Shown here: piece by piece, positions 23,178-34,864 of the stretch
Numbering within the stretch: position 1 is the first letter of the stretch
How the letters are laid out: the number at the start of each line of letters is the position of its first letter
Source of the DNA: Megaleporinus macrocephalus
Taxonomy: Eukaryota > Chordata > Actinopteri > Characiformes > Anostomidae
Length of the DNA stretch: 64,000 bases
Direction: 5' to 3'
Assembly: GCA_021613375.1 (NCBI GenBank)
Contig: CM038704.1
Span: 2,625,637 to 2,689,636, forward strand
Position numbers and translations under genes: made by a program
Notes under the pieces: model-generated
What the model was told of the DNA's origin: nothing
The model's database searches: none
What the model saw: only the letters and a program-made list of their open reading frames with translations

Positions 23178-24005
23178 AATGAAATTCCAATGCTTTCCTA
23201 AGAAATCCAATGCTTTCCTAAGAAATCCAATGCTTTCCTAAGAAATCCAATGCTTTCCTAAGAAATCCAATGCTGTCCAATGAAATCCAATGCTGTCCAA
23301 TGAAATCAAATGCTGTCTAATGAAATCTAATGCTGTCCAATGAAATCCAATGCTGTCCTAAGAAATCCAATGCTGTCTAATAAAATTCCAATGCTGTCCA
23401 AAGTAATCCAATGCTGTCCAATGAAATCCAATGCTGTCCAATGAAATCCATAGCTGTCTAATGAAATCAAATGCTGTCTAATGAAATCCAATGCTGTCTA
23501 ATGAAATCAAATGCTGTCCTAAGAAATCCACTGCTGTCCAATGAAATCCAATTCTGTCCAATGAAAGCCAATGCTGTCCAATGAAATCCAATGCTGTCCT
23601 AAGAAATCCAATGCTGTCTAATAAAATTCCAATGCTGTCCTAAGAAATCCAATGCTGTCTAATAAAATTCCAATGCTGTCCAATGAAATCCAATGCCGTC
23701 CAAAGAAATCCAATGCTGCCCTAAGAAATCCAATGCTGTCCAATGAAATCCAATGCTGTCCTAAGAAATCCAATGCTGTCCAATGAAATCCAATGTTGTC
23801 TAATGAAATCCAATGCTGTCCAATGAAATCCAATGGCAACTTCACAGGAGAGGCCAAACCTGTCTTAGCTTCCAATGTAAGTCAATGGAAAAGAGCTGTC
23901 TTGGAGCTTTTCTATTAAATTTTAAACAAAGTAAACGACAGCTGTCGCGTTTAAATGATGTAGAAAAACAAAAATCGACAAACGTTTTTCTCTGAACGGC
24001 GACGA
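23176..24005. repeat. 20-bp minisatellite grown from a MITE terminal repeat
   Basis: About 33 units of AATCCAATGCTGTCCAATGA and its variants (TGTCCTAAGA, TTTCCTAAGA) run from 23,176 to 23,837. They continue straight into a MITE body (CACAGGAGAGGCC, GTCAATGGAAAAGAGC, AAATGATGTAGAAAA) that ends near 24,005. The body matches the intact MITE at 38,402-38,628, whose terminal repeat is CTGTCCAATGAAAA. The repeat unit is therefore a derivative of that terminus. Confidence 0.9.
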
Positions 24006-24540
24006 CGCGTACGTCTCTGCATATCTAAATTCTACAGCAGTGAAAATAAGAGGTTCTGCAGGTTCGGTTCCAGCTCAGCCCTGGAGCTCAGGCCTGTTCT
24101 CGTCCTGCTGAGCTCTTCTGTGTCCTGCTCCTGTACTAAACGAACACACGCAGTGCCAATTAGCGCGTATCAGAGAGGCTTCGTGGGTGCGTATCTGTGG
24201 AAGAGGACGCTCGGGGCCGTCTCCCACTCGCTGCGCCGAGCTCGCTCGCCCGGGCCTGATTTGAATACCTGCATCCCGAAGCTGGCTCCTTAACCATCGT
24301 TCCTGAGAAACACACCTTGCATAACGCGAGCAGGTAAAAGGAAGTCGGGAGTTTTTTTTTCTCCACCTCTCCAACAACGCGCCCAGCGAGGAGAAGCACC
24401 CAGCAGACTGTAACCACACGTTCTGCATATGTTCTCCACCACTCGCTCCTACACGATCCAGACAACAGGGTGTAAATGGAAATGACTGCTGGAGCTCGAA
24501 GGTATTTTTGGCGCAGGTTTCCGAGTCGAGTGTGAAAAAA
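24006..24540. other. No gene recognised
   Basis: Complex CpG-containing sequence between the 20-bp array and the GA tract. The long minus-strand frames here are tails of the spurious LSLSLS frames in the GA tract. Confidence 0.4.
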
Positions 24541-25049
24541 GAGAGAACAAAGAAGAGATGGCACTGAGAGAGAGGGGGGGGAGTAAGAAACAGAAAGAGA
24601 GAGAGAGAGGGAGAGGAGTGTGAGAGAGAAAGAGGGAGAGAAAGAGAGAGAGAGGAAGATAGAGAAAGAGAGGAGGGGTGAGAGAAAGAAAGACAGAAAA
24701 GAGGGAGGGAGAGAAAGGGAGTGATATAGAGAGAGAGAGTGACAGGGGGGAAGTGAGAGAAAGAAAGAGACAGAAAGAGAGAGAGGGAAGGACGGAGAGA
24801 GAGATAAGCAAAGGAAGCGAGAGGGAGAGATAGACAGAAAGAGAGAAAGAGAAACAGAGAGAGGGAGTGAGAGATAGAGAGAGAGGGGGAGAGAGAGAGC
24901 GGGAGAAAGAGGGAGTGGGAGAAAGAGAGAAACAGAGAGGGAGAGAGCGCGAGAGAGAGAGAGCGGGAGAAAAAGGGAATGGGAGAGAGAGAGAGAGAGG
25001 GGGAGGGAGATGGAGAGAGAGAGAGCGAAAGAGAGAGAGAAAGAGAGGG

Positions 25050-25109
<60 letters not shown>

Positions 25110-25209
25110 GAGAGACAGAGAGGGAGAGAGGGAGGGAGATGGAGAGAGAGAGAGAGAGAGAGAGAGAAAAGAGAGGGGAGAGAAAGAGAGAGAGAGAGAG
25201 AGAGAGGGG

Positions 25210-25251
<42 letters not shown>

Positions 25252-25316
25252 AAGAGAGAGAGAGAGAGAGAGTAAGAGAGAGGGAGAGAGGGAGAGAGAG
25301 AGAGAGAGAGGGGGGG

Positions 25317-25388
<72 letters not shown>

Positions 25389-25397
25389 GGGGGGGGG

Positions 25398-25437
<40 letters not shown>
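24541..25437. repeat. Long GA-rich polypurine tract
   Basis: Nearly 900 bases are almost pure purine on the plus strand, becoming more regular (GA)n with G-runs towards 25,437. The left half is degenerate (GAGAAAGAGG, GGGAGTG). Open frames of 365-457 codons on the minus strand (SLSLSLS, PPPLSLS) and 98-212 on the plus strand (RERERE) are low-complexity artefacts. Such mirror polypurine tracts can form triplex (H-DNA). Confidence 0.95.
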
Positions 25438-25872
25438 CATAAAAGCAATTGTTTTGTACAGTCACTGGAGAAGGCAGGCAGGCCCTGGAGAGCCGCAGAT
25501 TCATTTCTTCTGGAGGGCTATTCATCGGCTCAAGCACCAGAATCACTCCGCTCTCAGGACTGAGAGGATATTGAGCTTTCTATTAGTACCACGAGCAAGG
25601 CCTGCCGGGCGGGGCGGGAGCGCGGTGACGACACCGTCCTTGGTCTAGCAGCAATAAACCCACAGTAGGTCAGCCATGCACTGAGATAATGAGCTGTGCT
25701 GTGGGGGAGGCGTTCTAATGGCTCTAACTCGGTGGAGATAAACACAACCGACCGGGGGGGGGGGAGGATACCACCTTAAAAGCAGAGGCTTGTAACTAGT
25801 GCCGGTATTTAAATTCCCCTATCATGGAACACTGACCCAGAGCAAACTCATAAATGCTGCACCAGCTGGATG
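25438..25872. other. No gene recognised
   Basis: Unique-looking sequence with a short G homopolymer near 25,755. No exon or repeat family recognised. Confidence 0.4.
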
Positions 25873-26440
25873 TTCTACTGTCTGAGGAACCTGAGCTGAT
25901 AGTGTAAAAGTCTTTATCTGATCAATAAGTGTATGTTCACCAGTAAGAACAGCAGATCTGATTAGAACTGATGTAAATAATCATACATACAATACAAAGT
26001 AACATGAATATGTTATTGTGAGAGAAGTAGATCAGATCTTGATCCAGTTTGAAGAACAAAGTTAGGTTCCAGATTTCTCCTGGACGCCCCAGACATTGTA
26101 TGAATGTGTTCAGTTCCTTCAGCAGCAAATCTTGATTTATCTTAATGAAGTACTGAGCAGTCAAAGCAGGTATTAGATGAGAACTGATAATAATACTGGG
26201 TTGTTTAGGAGAAGCTTGGAAAGGGTTAAGTAAACACACTGATGTAGGAAAAGCAGTAATTACTCTATTAATACTAATTAATATTTAATAATAAAGTGTT
26301 TACTGAGTAATTAACAGCTTCCTATGATTATTTGTATCTGTTCCAATGATAACTGGTGTTCTTACAGGTAAACATACACTCATTGATCAGATAAAGAATC
26401 TATCAGCTTAGGAACATCAGACTTTTACACAGTAGTGTAT
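25873..26440. mobile_element. MITE with ~80-bp inverted ends
   Basis: The left end (25,876-25,955) contains GAGCTGATAGTGTAAAAGTC, TTATCTGATCAATAAGTGTA and AGTAAGAAC. The right end (26,356-26,435) contains GTTCTTACAGGT, TACACTCATTGATCAGATAA and ACTTTTACACAGTAG, its complement with small indels. The 400-bp centre has a 100-codon minus-strand frame of unknown significance (NPFQASPKQPSIII). No target-site duplication was seen with confidence. Confidence 0.7.
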
Positions 26441-26817
26441 ACAATGTGTTTACAAACAATCCTCTATATTAACTTCATCACTGACTTTGGTGTATATTGT
26501 TCTGATCATTGTCTCCAGTTGGACATGAAGATATTTATATTTTTTTTCCTAAAGGTCATGTGATATCTCTTTCGCTTCCTGGTCCAAACATGGAAATGAA
26601 GACGCTCTTTATCAACACATTGTTTTCCTGGAGACATAAAACCCAGCACATTTGCATATACCTGACTATTCAGCCTAGAGCAGTTCCACACAGGTACCTG
26701 TTCCACCAGAAACACAGTACCTCCAGCCAATCAGAAGACAGCTCATTTACATACCGCACATCAAATTCTAGCTGGAGAATATAAAGTGAATGGGTTTTTG
26801 TGGTCCAATAGGCTTGT
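26441..26817. other. No gene recognised
   Basis: Unique-looking spacer between two MITEs. Overlapping frames at 26,506-26,784 have no recognisable domain. Confidence 0.4.
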
Positions 26818-26825
26818 CCGGTTAG

Positions 26826-28764
26826 CAAAGGTGTCAGAAGTATTCACATTCATTACTCAGGTAGAAATATAGATACTAGGGTTTAAAAATACTTCTGTAG
26901 AAGTTGAAGTACCAACTGAAGCTTTTTACTTCAGTAAAAGTATAAAAGTAAAAGTAATGTAAGAAAAAAATGTCATTAAGGACAAAAGCTTAGGCCGCAC
27001 CACAGGGGTCTACAGTGCACTAGCCCACCTCCCCAAAAACCCCATTCTTCTAAAAGCCATAATGACTATAATGTTATATTAAAATGTTAATGTTGATAAA
27101 TTTGGGATGCGCTAGGCTTCCTGTTTCAGCTCATATACGCCCATTAAACATGAATGTAGTTTAATACAATGTAAATATATTAAAGAAGCATATCTGTTAC
27201 TACTGAACATTAACATGTGTTTCATGGAGCAGAAGATATGATGACTAGTTGTCTATAAGTATTGTAATGAAGTCAAACTTCAAAGACATGTTATCAATAA
27301 TCTTTACTGGAATGTAAATGTACATGAATGAAAACAAGCTGTAATGAAATAGGAGTAACGAGACTATGATTAAAATGTAAGGAGTAGAAAGTACTGATAA
27401 TGGAGTGTAAATGTAAGGAGTATAAAGTACTGATAATGGAGTGTAAATGTAAGGAGTAGAAAGTACAGATAATGGAGTGTAAATGTAAGGAGTATAAAGT
27501 ACTGATAATGGAGTGTAAATGTAAGGAGTAGAAAGTACTGATAATGGAGTGTAAATGTAAGAAGTAGAAAGTACTGATAATGGAGTGTAAATATAAGGAG
27601 TAGAAAGTAAATACAATGGAGTGTAAATGTAAGGAGTAGAAAGTACTGATAATGGAGTGTAAATGTAAGGAGTAGAAAGTACTGATAATGGAGTGTAAAT
27701 GTAAGGAGTAGAGAGTATTGATAATGGAGTGTAAATGTAAGGAGTAGAAAGTACTGATAATGTAGTGTAAATGTAAGGAGTAGAAAGTACTGATAATGGA
27801 ATGTAAATGTAAGGAGTAGAAAGTACTGATAATGGAGTGTAAATGTAAGGAGTAGAAAGTACTGATAATGGAGTGTAAATGTAAGGAGTAGAGAGTACTG
27901 ATAATGGAGTGTAAATGTAAGGAGTAGAAAGTACTGATAATGTAGTGTAAATGTAAGGAGTGGAAAGTACTGATAATGTAGTGTAAATGTAAGGAGTAGA
28001 GAGTACTGATAATGGAGTGTAAATGTAAGGAGTAGAAAGTACTGATAATGGAGTGTAAATGTAAGGAGTAGAAAGTACTGATAATGGAGTGTAAATGTAA
28101 GGATTAGAAAGTACTGATAATGGAGTGTAAATGTAAGGAGTAGAAAGTGCAGATAATGAGTGTAAATGTAAGGAGTAGAAAGTACTGATAATGAGTGTAA
28201 ATGTAAGGAGTAGAAAGTACAGATAATGAGTGTAAATGTAAGGAGTAGAAAGTACAGATAATGGAGTGTAAATGTAAGGAGTAGAAAGTACTGATAATGG
28301 AGTGTAAATGTAAGGAGTAGAAAGTACTGATAATGGAGTGTAAATGTAAGGAGTAGAAAGTGCAGATAATGAGTGTAAATGTAAGGAGTAGAAAGTACTG
28401 ATAATGGAGTGTAAATGTAAGTAGTTGAAAGTACAGATAATGGAATGTAAATGTAAAGAGTAGAAAGTACTGTTTATGGAGTGTAAATGTAAGGAGTAGA
28501 AAGTACTGATAATGGAGTGTAAATGTAAGGAGTAGAAAGTAATGATACTGGAGTGTAAATGTAAGGAGTAGAAAGTACTGATAATGAGTGTAAATGTAAG
28601 GAGTAGAAAGTACAGATAATGGAGTGTAAATGTAAGTAGTAGAAAGTACTGATAATGGAGTGTAAATGTAAGGAGTAGAAAGTACTGATAAAGGAGTGTA
28701 AATGTAAGGAGTAGTATTTAAGTAAGGTAATGAAGTATTTGTACTTTGTTACTTGACACCTTTG
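26826..28764. mobile_element. Non-autonomous hAT-type element with 8-bp TSD
   Basis: The terminal repeats CAAAGGTGTCA (26,826-26,836) and TGACACCTTTG (28,754-28,764) are perfect complements. They are flanked by an exact 8-bp duplication, CCGGTTAG, at 26,818-26,825 and 28,765-28,772. An 8-bp target-site duplication with short terminal repeats is the hAT signature. The left body (ATTACTCAGGTAGAAATATA, AAAGTATAAAAGTAAAAGTA) has no transposase. Most of the right half is a 36-bp minisatellite. A truncated second copy lies at 54,769-54,930. Confidence 0.9.
27373..28714. repeat. 36-bp minisatellite, ~37 units, inside the hAT-type element
   Basis: The unit is AATGTAAGGAGTAGAAAGTA followed by CTGATAATGGAGTGTA. 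It is very homogeneous, with single-base variants (ACAGATAA, GAGAGTAC) and a few 35-bp units lacking one G. The last unit runs into the element's own right end (AAGGAGTAGTATTTAAGTAA), so the array grew from subterminal element sequence. Confidence 0.95.
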
Positions 28765-28772
28765 CCGGTTAG

Positions 28773-29195
28773 ACAGGTTTGAGCTCAGGCTCCTCAGCCT
28801 GGACTGCTTTCCTGTAACTCACTTGTCTCACTTTGAAGATTTGTGGTTTTGTTTTAAACCCAAAGAATCTAGACGTGTAGTGAACGTCAGCTCCTCTGCT
28901 AATAGACGCTGGACGTGGTTCCACTGCGGGCCGGTAAGCTACAGAACCTTTTCTCACTCAGGAGCTTTTAGATCTGGTGCTTTTATATTTCTGCTCTTTA
29001 AGCTCAACTCACCGGCACGTCTTCATCTCGGTTCCACACTGAACACCGCAGATCTAACATTTAAAGGGTCCTAATATAAAAACGTTCCTTTTTCGGTTCT
29101 TTTATTTATATGTTTAGCCGTCTGGAGTTCCTACAACAAACTGTGAAAATATGGTGATTTTGTTTTTGTGGAACGTTTAAAAAGCTGCTCAGATG
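28773..29195. other. No gene recognised
   Basis: Unique-looking spacer. A frame at 28,823-29,074 with a GTAAGC word was considered as an exon but has no recognisable domain. Confidence 0.35.
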
Positions 29196-31355
29196 CACTG
29201 CTAACGCTAACAGCTGAGGCAATATATTAACAGAGATGCAATGTTCTAGATAGTTCTTGGTGTCTAGCACTAGCTAACGCTAACAGCTGAGGTAATACAT
29301 TAACAGAGATGCAATGTTCTAGATAGTTCTTGGTGTCTAGCACTAGCTAACGCTAACAGCTGAGGTAATACATTAACAGAGATGCAATGTTCTAGATAGT
29401 TCTTGGTGTCTAGCACTAGCTAACGCTAACAGCTGAGGTAATACATTAACAGAGATGCAATGTTCTAGATAGTTCTTGGTGTCTAGCACTAGCTAACGCT
29501 AACAGCTGAGGTGATACATTAACAGAGATGCAATGTTCTAGATAGTTCTTGGTGTCTAGCACTAGCTAACGCTAACAGCTGAGGTAATACATTAACAGAG
29601 ATGCAATGTTCTAGATAGTTCTTGGTGTCTAGCACTAGCTAACGCTAACAGCTGAGGTAATACATTAACAGAGATGCAATGTTCTAGATAGTTCTTGGTG
29701 TCTAGCACTAGCTAACGCTAACAGCTGAGGTGATACATTAACAGAGATGCAATGTTCTAGATAGTTCTTGGTGTCTAGCACTAGCTAACGCTAACAGCTG
29801 AGGTGATACATTAACAGAGATGCAATGTTCTAGATAGTTCTTGGTGTCTAGCACTAGCTAACGCTAAGCACTAGTTTTTAGCACTAGTGTTTAGCACTAG
29901 TTAACACTATCAGCTGAGTTAATGTATCAATGGGGATGTAATGTTCTAGATAGTTCTAGCACTAGCTAATGCTAACAGTTGAAATAATGTGTTAACAGAG
30001 ATGGCATGTTCTAGATAGTTATTGGTGTCTAGCACTAGCTAACGCTAACAGCTGAGGCAATATATTAATGGATATGTAATGTTCTAGATAGTTATTGGTG
30101 TTTAGCACTAGCTAACACTAACAGCTGAGGTAATACATTAACAGAGATGCAATGTTCTAGATAGTTCTTGGTGTCTAGCATTAGCTAACGCTAACAGCTG
30201 AGGTAATACATTAACAGAGATGCAATGTTCTAGATAGTTCTTGGTGTCTGGCACTAGCTAACACTAACAGCTGAGGCAATATATTAATGGATATGTAATG
30301 TTCTAGATAGTTATTGGTGTCTAGCACTAGCTAACGCTAACAGCTGAGGTAATACATTAACAGAGATGTACTGTTCTAGGCAGTTCTTGGTGTGTAGCAC
30401 TAGTTAACACTATCAGCTGAGGCAATATATTACCAGAGATGTAACGTTCTAGATAGTTATTGGTGCTTAGCACTAGCTAATGCTAACAGTTGAAATAATG
30501 TGTTAACGGAGATGTTATGTACTAGATAGTTATTGGTACTTAATATTAGCTAACAGCTGAGATAATAAAGAAATGTAATGTTCTAGATAGTTATTTGTGT
30601 TTAGCACTAGTTAACACTATCAGCTGAGTTAATGTATCAATGGGGATGTGATGTTCTAGATAGTTCTAGCACTAGCTAATGCTAACAGTTGAAATAATGT
30701 GTTAACAGAGATGGCATGTTCTAGATAGTTATTGGCACTCAATATTAGCTAACACTAACAGCTGAGATAATAAAGAAATGTAATGTTCTAGATAGTTCTT
30801 GGTGTTTAGCACTAGTTAACACTCAGCTGAGTTAATGTATCAATGGGGATGTGATGTTCTAGATAGTGCTAAACAAAGTGTTTAGCACTAGCTAATGCTA
30901 ACAGTTAAAATAATGTGTTAACAGAGATGGCATGTTCTCGATAGTTATTGGCTCTTATGACTAGCTAACACTAAAAGCTGAGGGAATGCATCAATGGGGA
31001 TGTAATGTTCTAGATAGTTACTGGCATTTAGTGCTAGCTAGCTATATCGTTTTTGGCATGCTAGATCGTTCTTGGCATGCTAACAGCTAAGGTAATATAT
31101 TAACTGAGCTGTAATGTTCTACATAGTTCTAGGCACTTAATAATAGCTAACAGTAACAGGTGAGGTAATATATTTATATGAATGAATAGTGTTCTAGATA
31201 GTTCTTGGTGTTTATCATCAGCAAATGCTAACAGTTGTAGTAATATATTAAAGGACATATAATGTTCTAGATAATTCACTAGCCAACACTAACAGCTGAG
31301 GTAATATTTTAATGCAGGTGAGCTGAGGTTATATAAACAGAGGTGGAATGTTCTA
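29196..31355. repeat. 73-bp minisatellite/satellite, ~29 units
   Basis: The unit is CTAGCTAACGCTAACAGCTG, AGGTAATACATTAACAGAGA, TGCAATGTTCTAGATAGTTC and TTGGTGTCTAGCA (73 bp). Copies from 29,196 to about 29,870 are almost identical. From there to 31,355 they diverge and vary in length, with short insertions such as GCACTAGTTTTTA. The gradient suggests recent homogenisation of the left end and decay of the right. Confidence 0.95.
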
Positions 31356-31742
31356 GATAGTTAGAAAATGTTCCACAGATTAAAATATTTCCTTTTCTGA
31401 TGTTGGGTTCTCCGCTGCGTGAGAAGGACGAATAATAAGTTTGCCACTGCGGTAAAGAACGTTAGCTTGAGAATGTCTTTACTCTGAATCCCAGTTCCCA
31501 CCTCTCCCCTCTTCATCTGAGGAGAGCATTCAGAGACCACCACCGAGACCACCACCGAGACCACCACTGACCTCTCCAGCAGACGCGAGCCCACACACAT
31601 AAACCCGCATCCCCAGCAGCTGCGGCAGCGCAGGTAGTTTATAAATGAGCAGTAGCTGCAGTTTAATGAGGACCTCACACCGCAGTGTCAGAGCCAGGCG
31701 TAATTACTGCACTCAGCAGACGCTGGAGGGGAGAGGAGCGAG

Positions 31743-31785
<43 letters not shown>

Positions 31786-32315
31786 GGGGCAAAAAAAGAA
31801 AAACATGCTCACATTCATCCAATTTTGTCAGCTGAATACATTTAAAAGGCACAAATGTCCCGGTAGCTGCAGGTTAAAGCTATTAAAAACCGGAGGAGGA
31901 GCAGAGGAGCGGCCCGGCTCCCGGAGGCAGCGGCCCGGCTCCGGAGGCAGCCTTCATAACGGGAAATATGGGCTCCTGTTTAAGATGAAAAACGGCAAAG
32001 CAACAGACTGTCACTTAATCAATGGAGGGCCCCCACGGGGGGGAGTGGCTGCCCGCTGCCCGGTGGACTCGAGCGATGTGGGCAGAATAAAGGATGGCAG
32101 GATGAAGGAGGAGCGTTTGATAGCGGCCAGACTGATGATTGGGCTCCCAAGGCGCAGCCGGAGAGCCCGGTCAGCTCTTCTCTGGGGGAGCCGCTTTAAT
32201 GACACCATCCATCTCCCTAACGCAATAGTACAGAGGCCCGGGAGGCCATTATCGCCACCTCTGCGCCTACAGTGGAGAGCGAGAGCGAGAGAGAGAGAGA
32301 GAGAGAGAGAGAGCA

Positions 32316-32348
<33 letters not shown>

Positions 32349-32920
32349 TCAAACCCGACTTGCTGTGTAACCAGAACGCTCCGTCTCGTCGTGCCCACTC
32401 CGCTCTAGCAGACGACAGCCGAGAGCGCGCGAGCCTCTTCATTTCTCATGAATCTCATTTAAAAGGAGCGAGCTCAATTCTCCAAAGCCACCTTCTCCCT
32501 TCCTGGCGCTCAAGTCCTCCGCCGGCTCTTCCGAGCGCGAGCCCTTCTCTCAGATGTAGTGAGCATCAAGGCAGCTGCCGGTTCTAACCGAGAGCTCTTT
32601 AGCGGCTCAACTTTGGTTAAAGTTTTTAAAAGGAGTTTGAACAAAAGCCTGCGGCGCTTTAGCGTCTGACTCCTCTCGTTTGAGTCTGCGTTGGAAGTGG
32701 CGGCGAGCTTCCACAGCTCTTATCTTCCCGTGTCCTCATCCGCTCTCCGCTCTCTGCCTCCGACCGTCTGCTTGATAGATGCTTCCCTGTTTGTTCTCGC
32801 CTCCGGGAGCGGCAGCGTCCACTGCACTTTCATAACCTGACCATCACAGCTGAGTCATCACACTCAGCTCCCAGATGAAGCTTTTACTCAAGGAGCTTCT
32901 GGTGGGGACATGAATATATA
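31356..32920. other. CpG-rich unique region with (GT)n and (GA)n
   Basis: A GT microsatellite lies at 31,747-31,780 and a GA-rich run at 32,277-32,348. Between and after them is GC-rich, non-repetitive sequence (GCCATTATCGCCACCTCTGC, CTTTAATGACACCATCCATC). A 300-codon plus-strand frame (31,685-32,587) crosses both microsatellites and shows no domain, so it is not accepted. The region could be a CpG island or conserved non-coding block. Confidence 0.35.
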
Positions 32921-33588
32921 GGCTGTGTCTCAAATCCTACATAGGCAGCATTTTATGTCATAGTATGTTCTCCTGACATGTAGACTGTCCCAATTCTTAC
33001 ATACCTTAAACATACTGTCTACTGAGGAACCTTATTTAGACCTGATTTTAAGGAAGCATCGAACACTTCCTCAGCCACTAAGACAATCCCATGATGCAGC
33101 GCAGGCTAATCTAGGAGCAGTGAAGTGGTTTTAAAATGTGAGTTATTTTGATTCTCTGGAGTTTTAATGTGTTTCTGGTCATATAATCACACAAAACAGT
33201 ATTTTATTATCAACTCTGTAACGAGTCCTTCACCATTTACACTTTATACTCCAGACATTAGCATTTATGCTAGCGGATTTTTAACCCTCAGGCTATTGTT
33301 TTGGATGGCGGCCGGTAGCTTAGCAACCAGCTAACCCACCGGTGGCGTGCTGCAGTGGGCGGGAACAAGCCGTGACGCAGTCTCTCTCTAACTAGAGCGT
33401 CTCAGTAATCTGTTTTATGAGGAGAGATGAGGAGAGAACACTGATACTTACACACTCACTACCTAGACAGCCTACTTACACACTCACTACCTAGACAGCC
33501 TACTTACACACTCACTACCTAGACAGCCTACTTACACACTCACTACCTAGACAGCCTACTTAGACACTCAGTAGGGTTTGAGACACAG
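32921..33588. mobile_element. MITE family M1, full copy with four 28-bp units
   Basis: The ends CTGTGTCTCAAATCCTAC and GTAGGGTTTGAGACACAG are complementary. The interior matches 51,638-52,683 almost base for base (GAACCTTATTTAGACCTGAT, CCGGTAGCTTAGCAACCAGC, GGGAACAAGCCGTGACGCAG). Near the right end the 28-bp motif CTTACACACTCACTACCTAGACAGCCTA is present about four times (33,447-33,570). No coding capacity. The terminal sequence resembles hAT-like fish MITEs, but no clear target duplication is seen. Confidence 0.8.
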
Positions 33589-33740
33589 TTGAGTCATATT
33601 ATTATGACCACTTCCTACTTTGGACGGTGGAAGAGTTCTGGTCTGGGGAATGTTCTTGTGATGTTCCACTCGTCCATGTGGAAGACACTCTCAACCCATT
33701 TGGGTCTGAATCCATCCTTGCAGATCATGTACACCAGCGG
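33586..33740 (+). pseudogene. Tc1-like transposase fragment
   Basis: Starts with the terminal-repeat-like AGTCATATTATTATGACCAC, whose complement closes the relic at 49,346-49,635. Translation of 33,627-33,735 gives LNPFGSESILADHVHQ. The LADHVHP word is familiar from fish Tc1-like transposases. Most of the element is deleted. Confidence 0.55.
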
Positions 33741-33990
33741 TCACTAATAGGCGGACTGTGGTCCCAGTCTGGACCCAGACGTTGTCCAATGCGGACCCAA
33801 ACTGATAATCTATTGAGGAGGATTTTATTCTGACAGTGTTTATTTTAAGGGGCGGAGCTTTTCTAGTCTTTATGGTATACAGGCTTTGCGGCGCAGTAAC
33901 CTCACCAAACGCTCCTCAGCCAATCAGAATAAAGTGAGTCAGACAGCGTTCTTTAAAAAAAAGAAGAGTCGACGGTGCTAATTAAAAGCA
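33741..33990. other. No gene recognised
   Basis: Possibly part of a dispersed repeat (GCGGTCACTAATAGGCGGAC). No coding feature seen. Confidence 0.3.
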
Positions 33991-34037
33991 GCCACATATC
34001 TCATATATATCCATCTATCTATCTCTCTATCTATCTG

Positions 34038-34075
<38 letters not shown>

Positions 34076-34076
34076 C
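33991..34076. repeat. (TCTA)n microsatellite
   Basis: About 20 repeats of the tetranucleotide TCTA with a few interruptions (TCTC, TCTG) abut the 3' end of an antisense SINE-like copy. Confidence 0.95.
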
Positions 34077-34335
34077 ATTCTCTTTCGCTTTATCCCGCTA
34101 GTCAGGGTCACGGGGGGACTGGAGCCCATCACAGCATCATCAGGGGAAGGTGAGGTACACCCTGGACAGGTCGCCAGTCCATCACATGACCAACACTCAC
34201 TCACACACACACTCACACCTACGGGCAGTTCAGAGAGGATCCTGACATGCATGTGTTTGGACTGTGGAAGGAAACCGGAGTACCCGGAGGAACCCACTCA
34301 AACACGGGGAGAACATACACACTCCACACAGAACG
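34077..34335 (-). mobile_element. SINE-like repeat S1, antisense 3' part
   Basis: CTTTATCCCGCTAGTCAGGG, CCTGGACAGGTCGCCAGTCC, CACACCTACGGGCAGTTC and AAGGAAACCGGAGTACCCGG are the reverse complement of the body of a common fish SINE-like repeat. The sense 5' head of that repeat reads GGTGGTGTAGTGGTTAGCAC (from memory). Fragments are also at 36,108-36,188 and 48,888-48,955. Confidence 0.7.
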
Positions 34336-34864
34336 TTCTAGATATCTCATATGAGTGTGAGAATGGTCCTAACACAGTTTCAGCCCAGGTTTAAAGTCCT
34401 GGCTGGACAACGAAGATCTCACTCCTCTCACTGAACAAGAGAAAGTGTGGAGGAATACAAGAGAGAGATAAACTGTTAAGATATGAAACTCAGTAAACAA
34501 GACTAAACATTTATTTACTTTTTTATTATAAATAAAAACTTTATGATGCACTTTTTTTCAAAAACATTTTAAATGCAACCCTTGTTTTTACTTAAAGTGA
34601 TTTCAGTTCAGCTATTAAACAGTAAATATACTGAAATATACTGAACGGTATGTGTGGTGTGTTGGTGTTTCAGTAGTTGATGGTATAAGATGCTGATACT
34701 AGACTACTTCAGTAAACAGGATACACCACTGAATCAGAACACACGCTAGAGATGATGAAGGTCCAGACCAGCCTGAGGAGATCTCATCTAGCTGGACCTT
34801 ACTGACTAATTAAACACCCCTGATCTACACCATAAATGCTGATTTTCTTCTCTGGGGCGGATGG
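34336..34864. other. No gene recognised
   Basis: AT-rich, unique-looking sequence without coding or repeat assignment. Confidence 0.4.

Noticed and set aside
24075..25648. Open frames up to 457 codons (LSLSLS / RERERE)
   Set aside because: They are products of the GA polypurine tract on either strand.
25937..26239. 100-codon minus-strand frame
   Set aside because: It lies within the centre of an inverted-repeat MITE, has no recognisable transposase motif and is too short to call.
31685..32587. 300-codon plus-strand frame in a GC-rich region
   Set aside because: It crosses a GT and a GA microsatellite and shows no domain. The opposite strand is also open, as expected for CpG-rich DNA.
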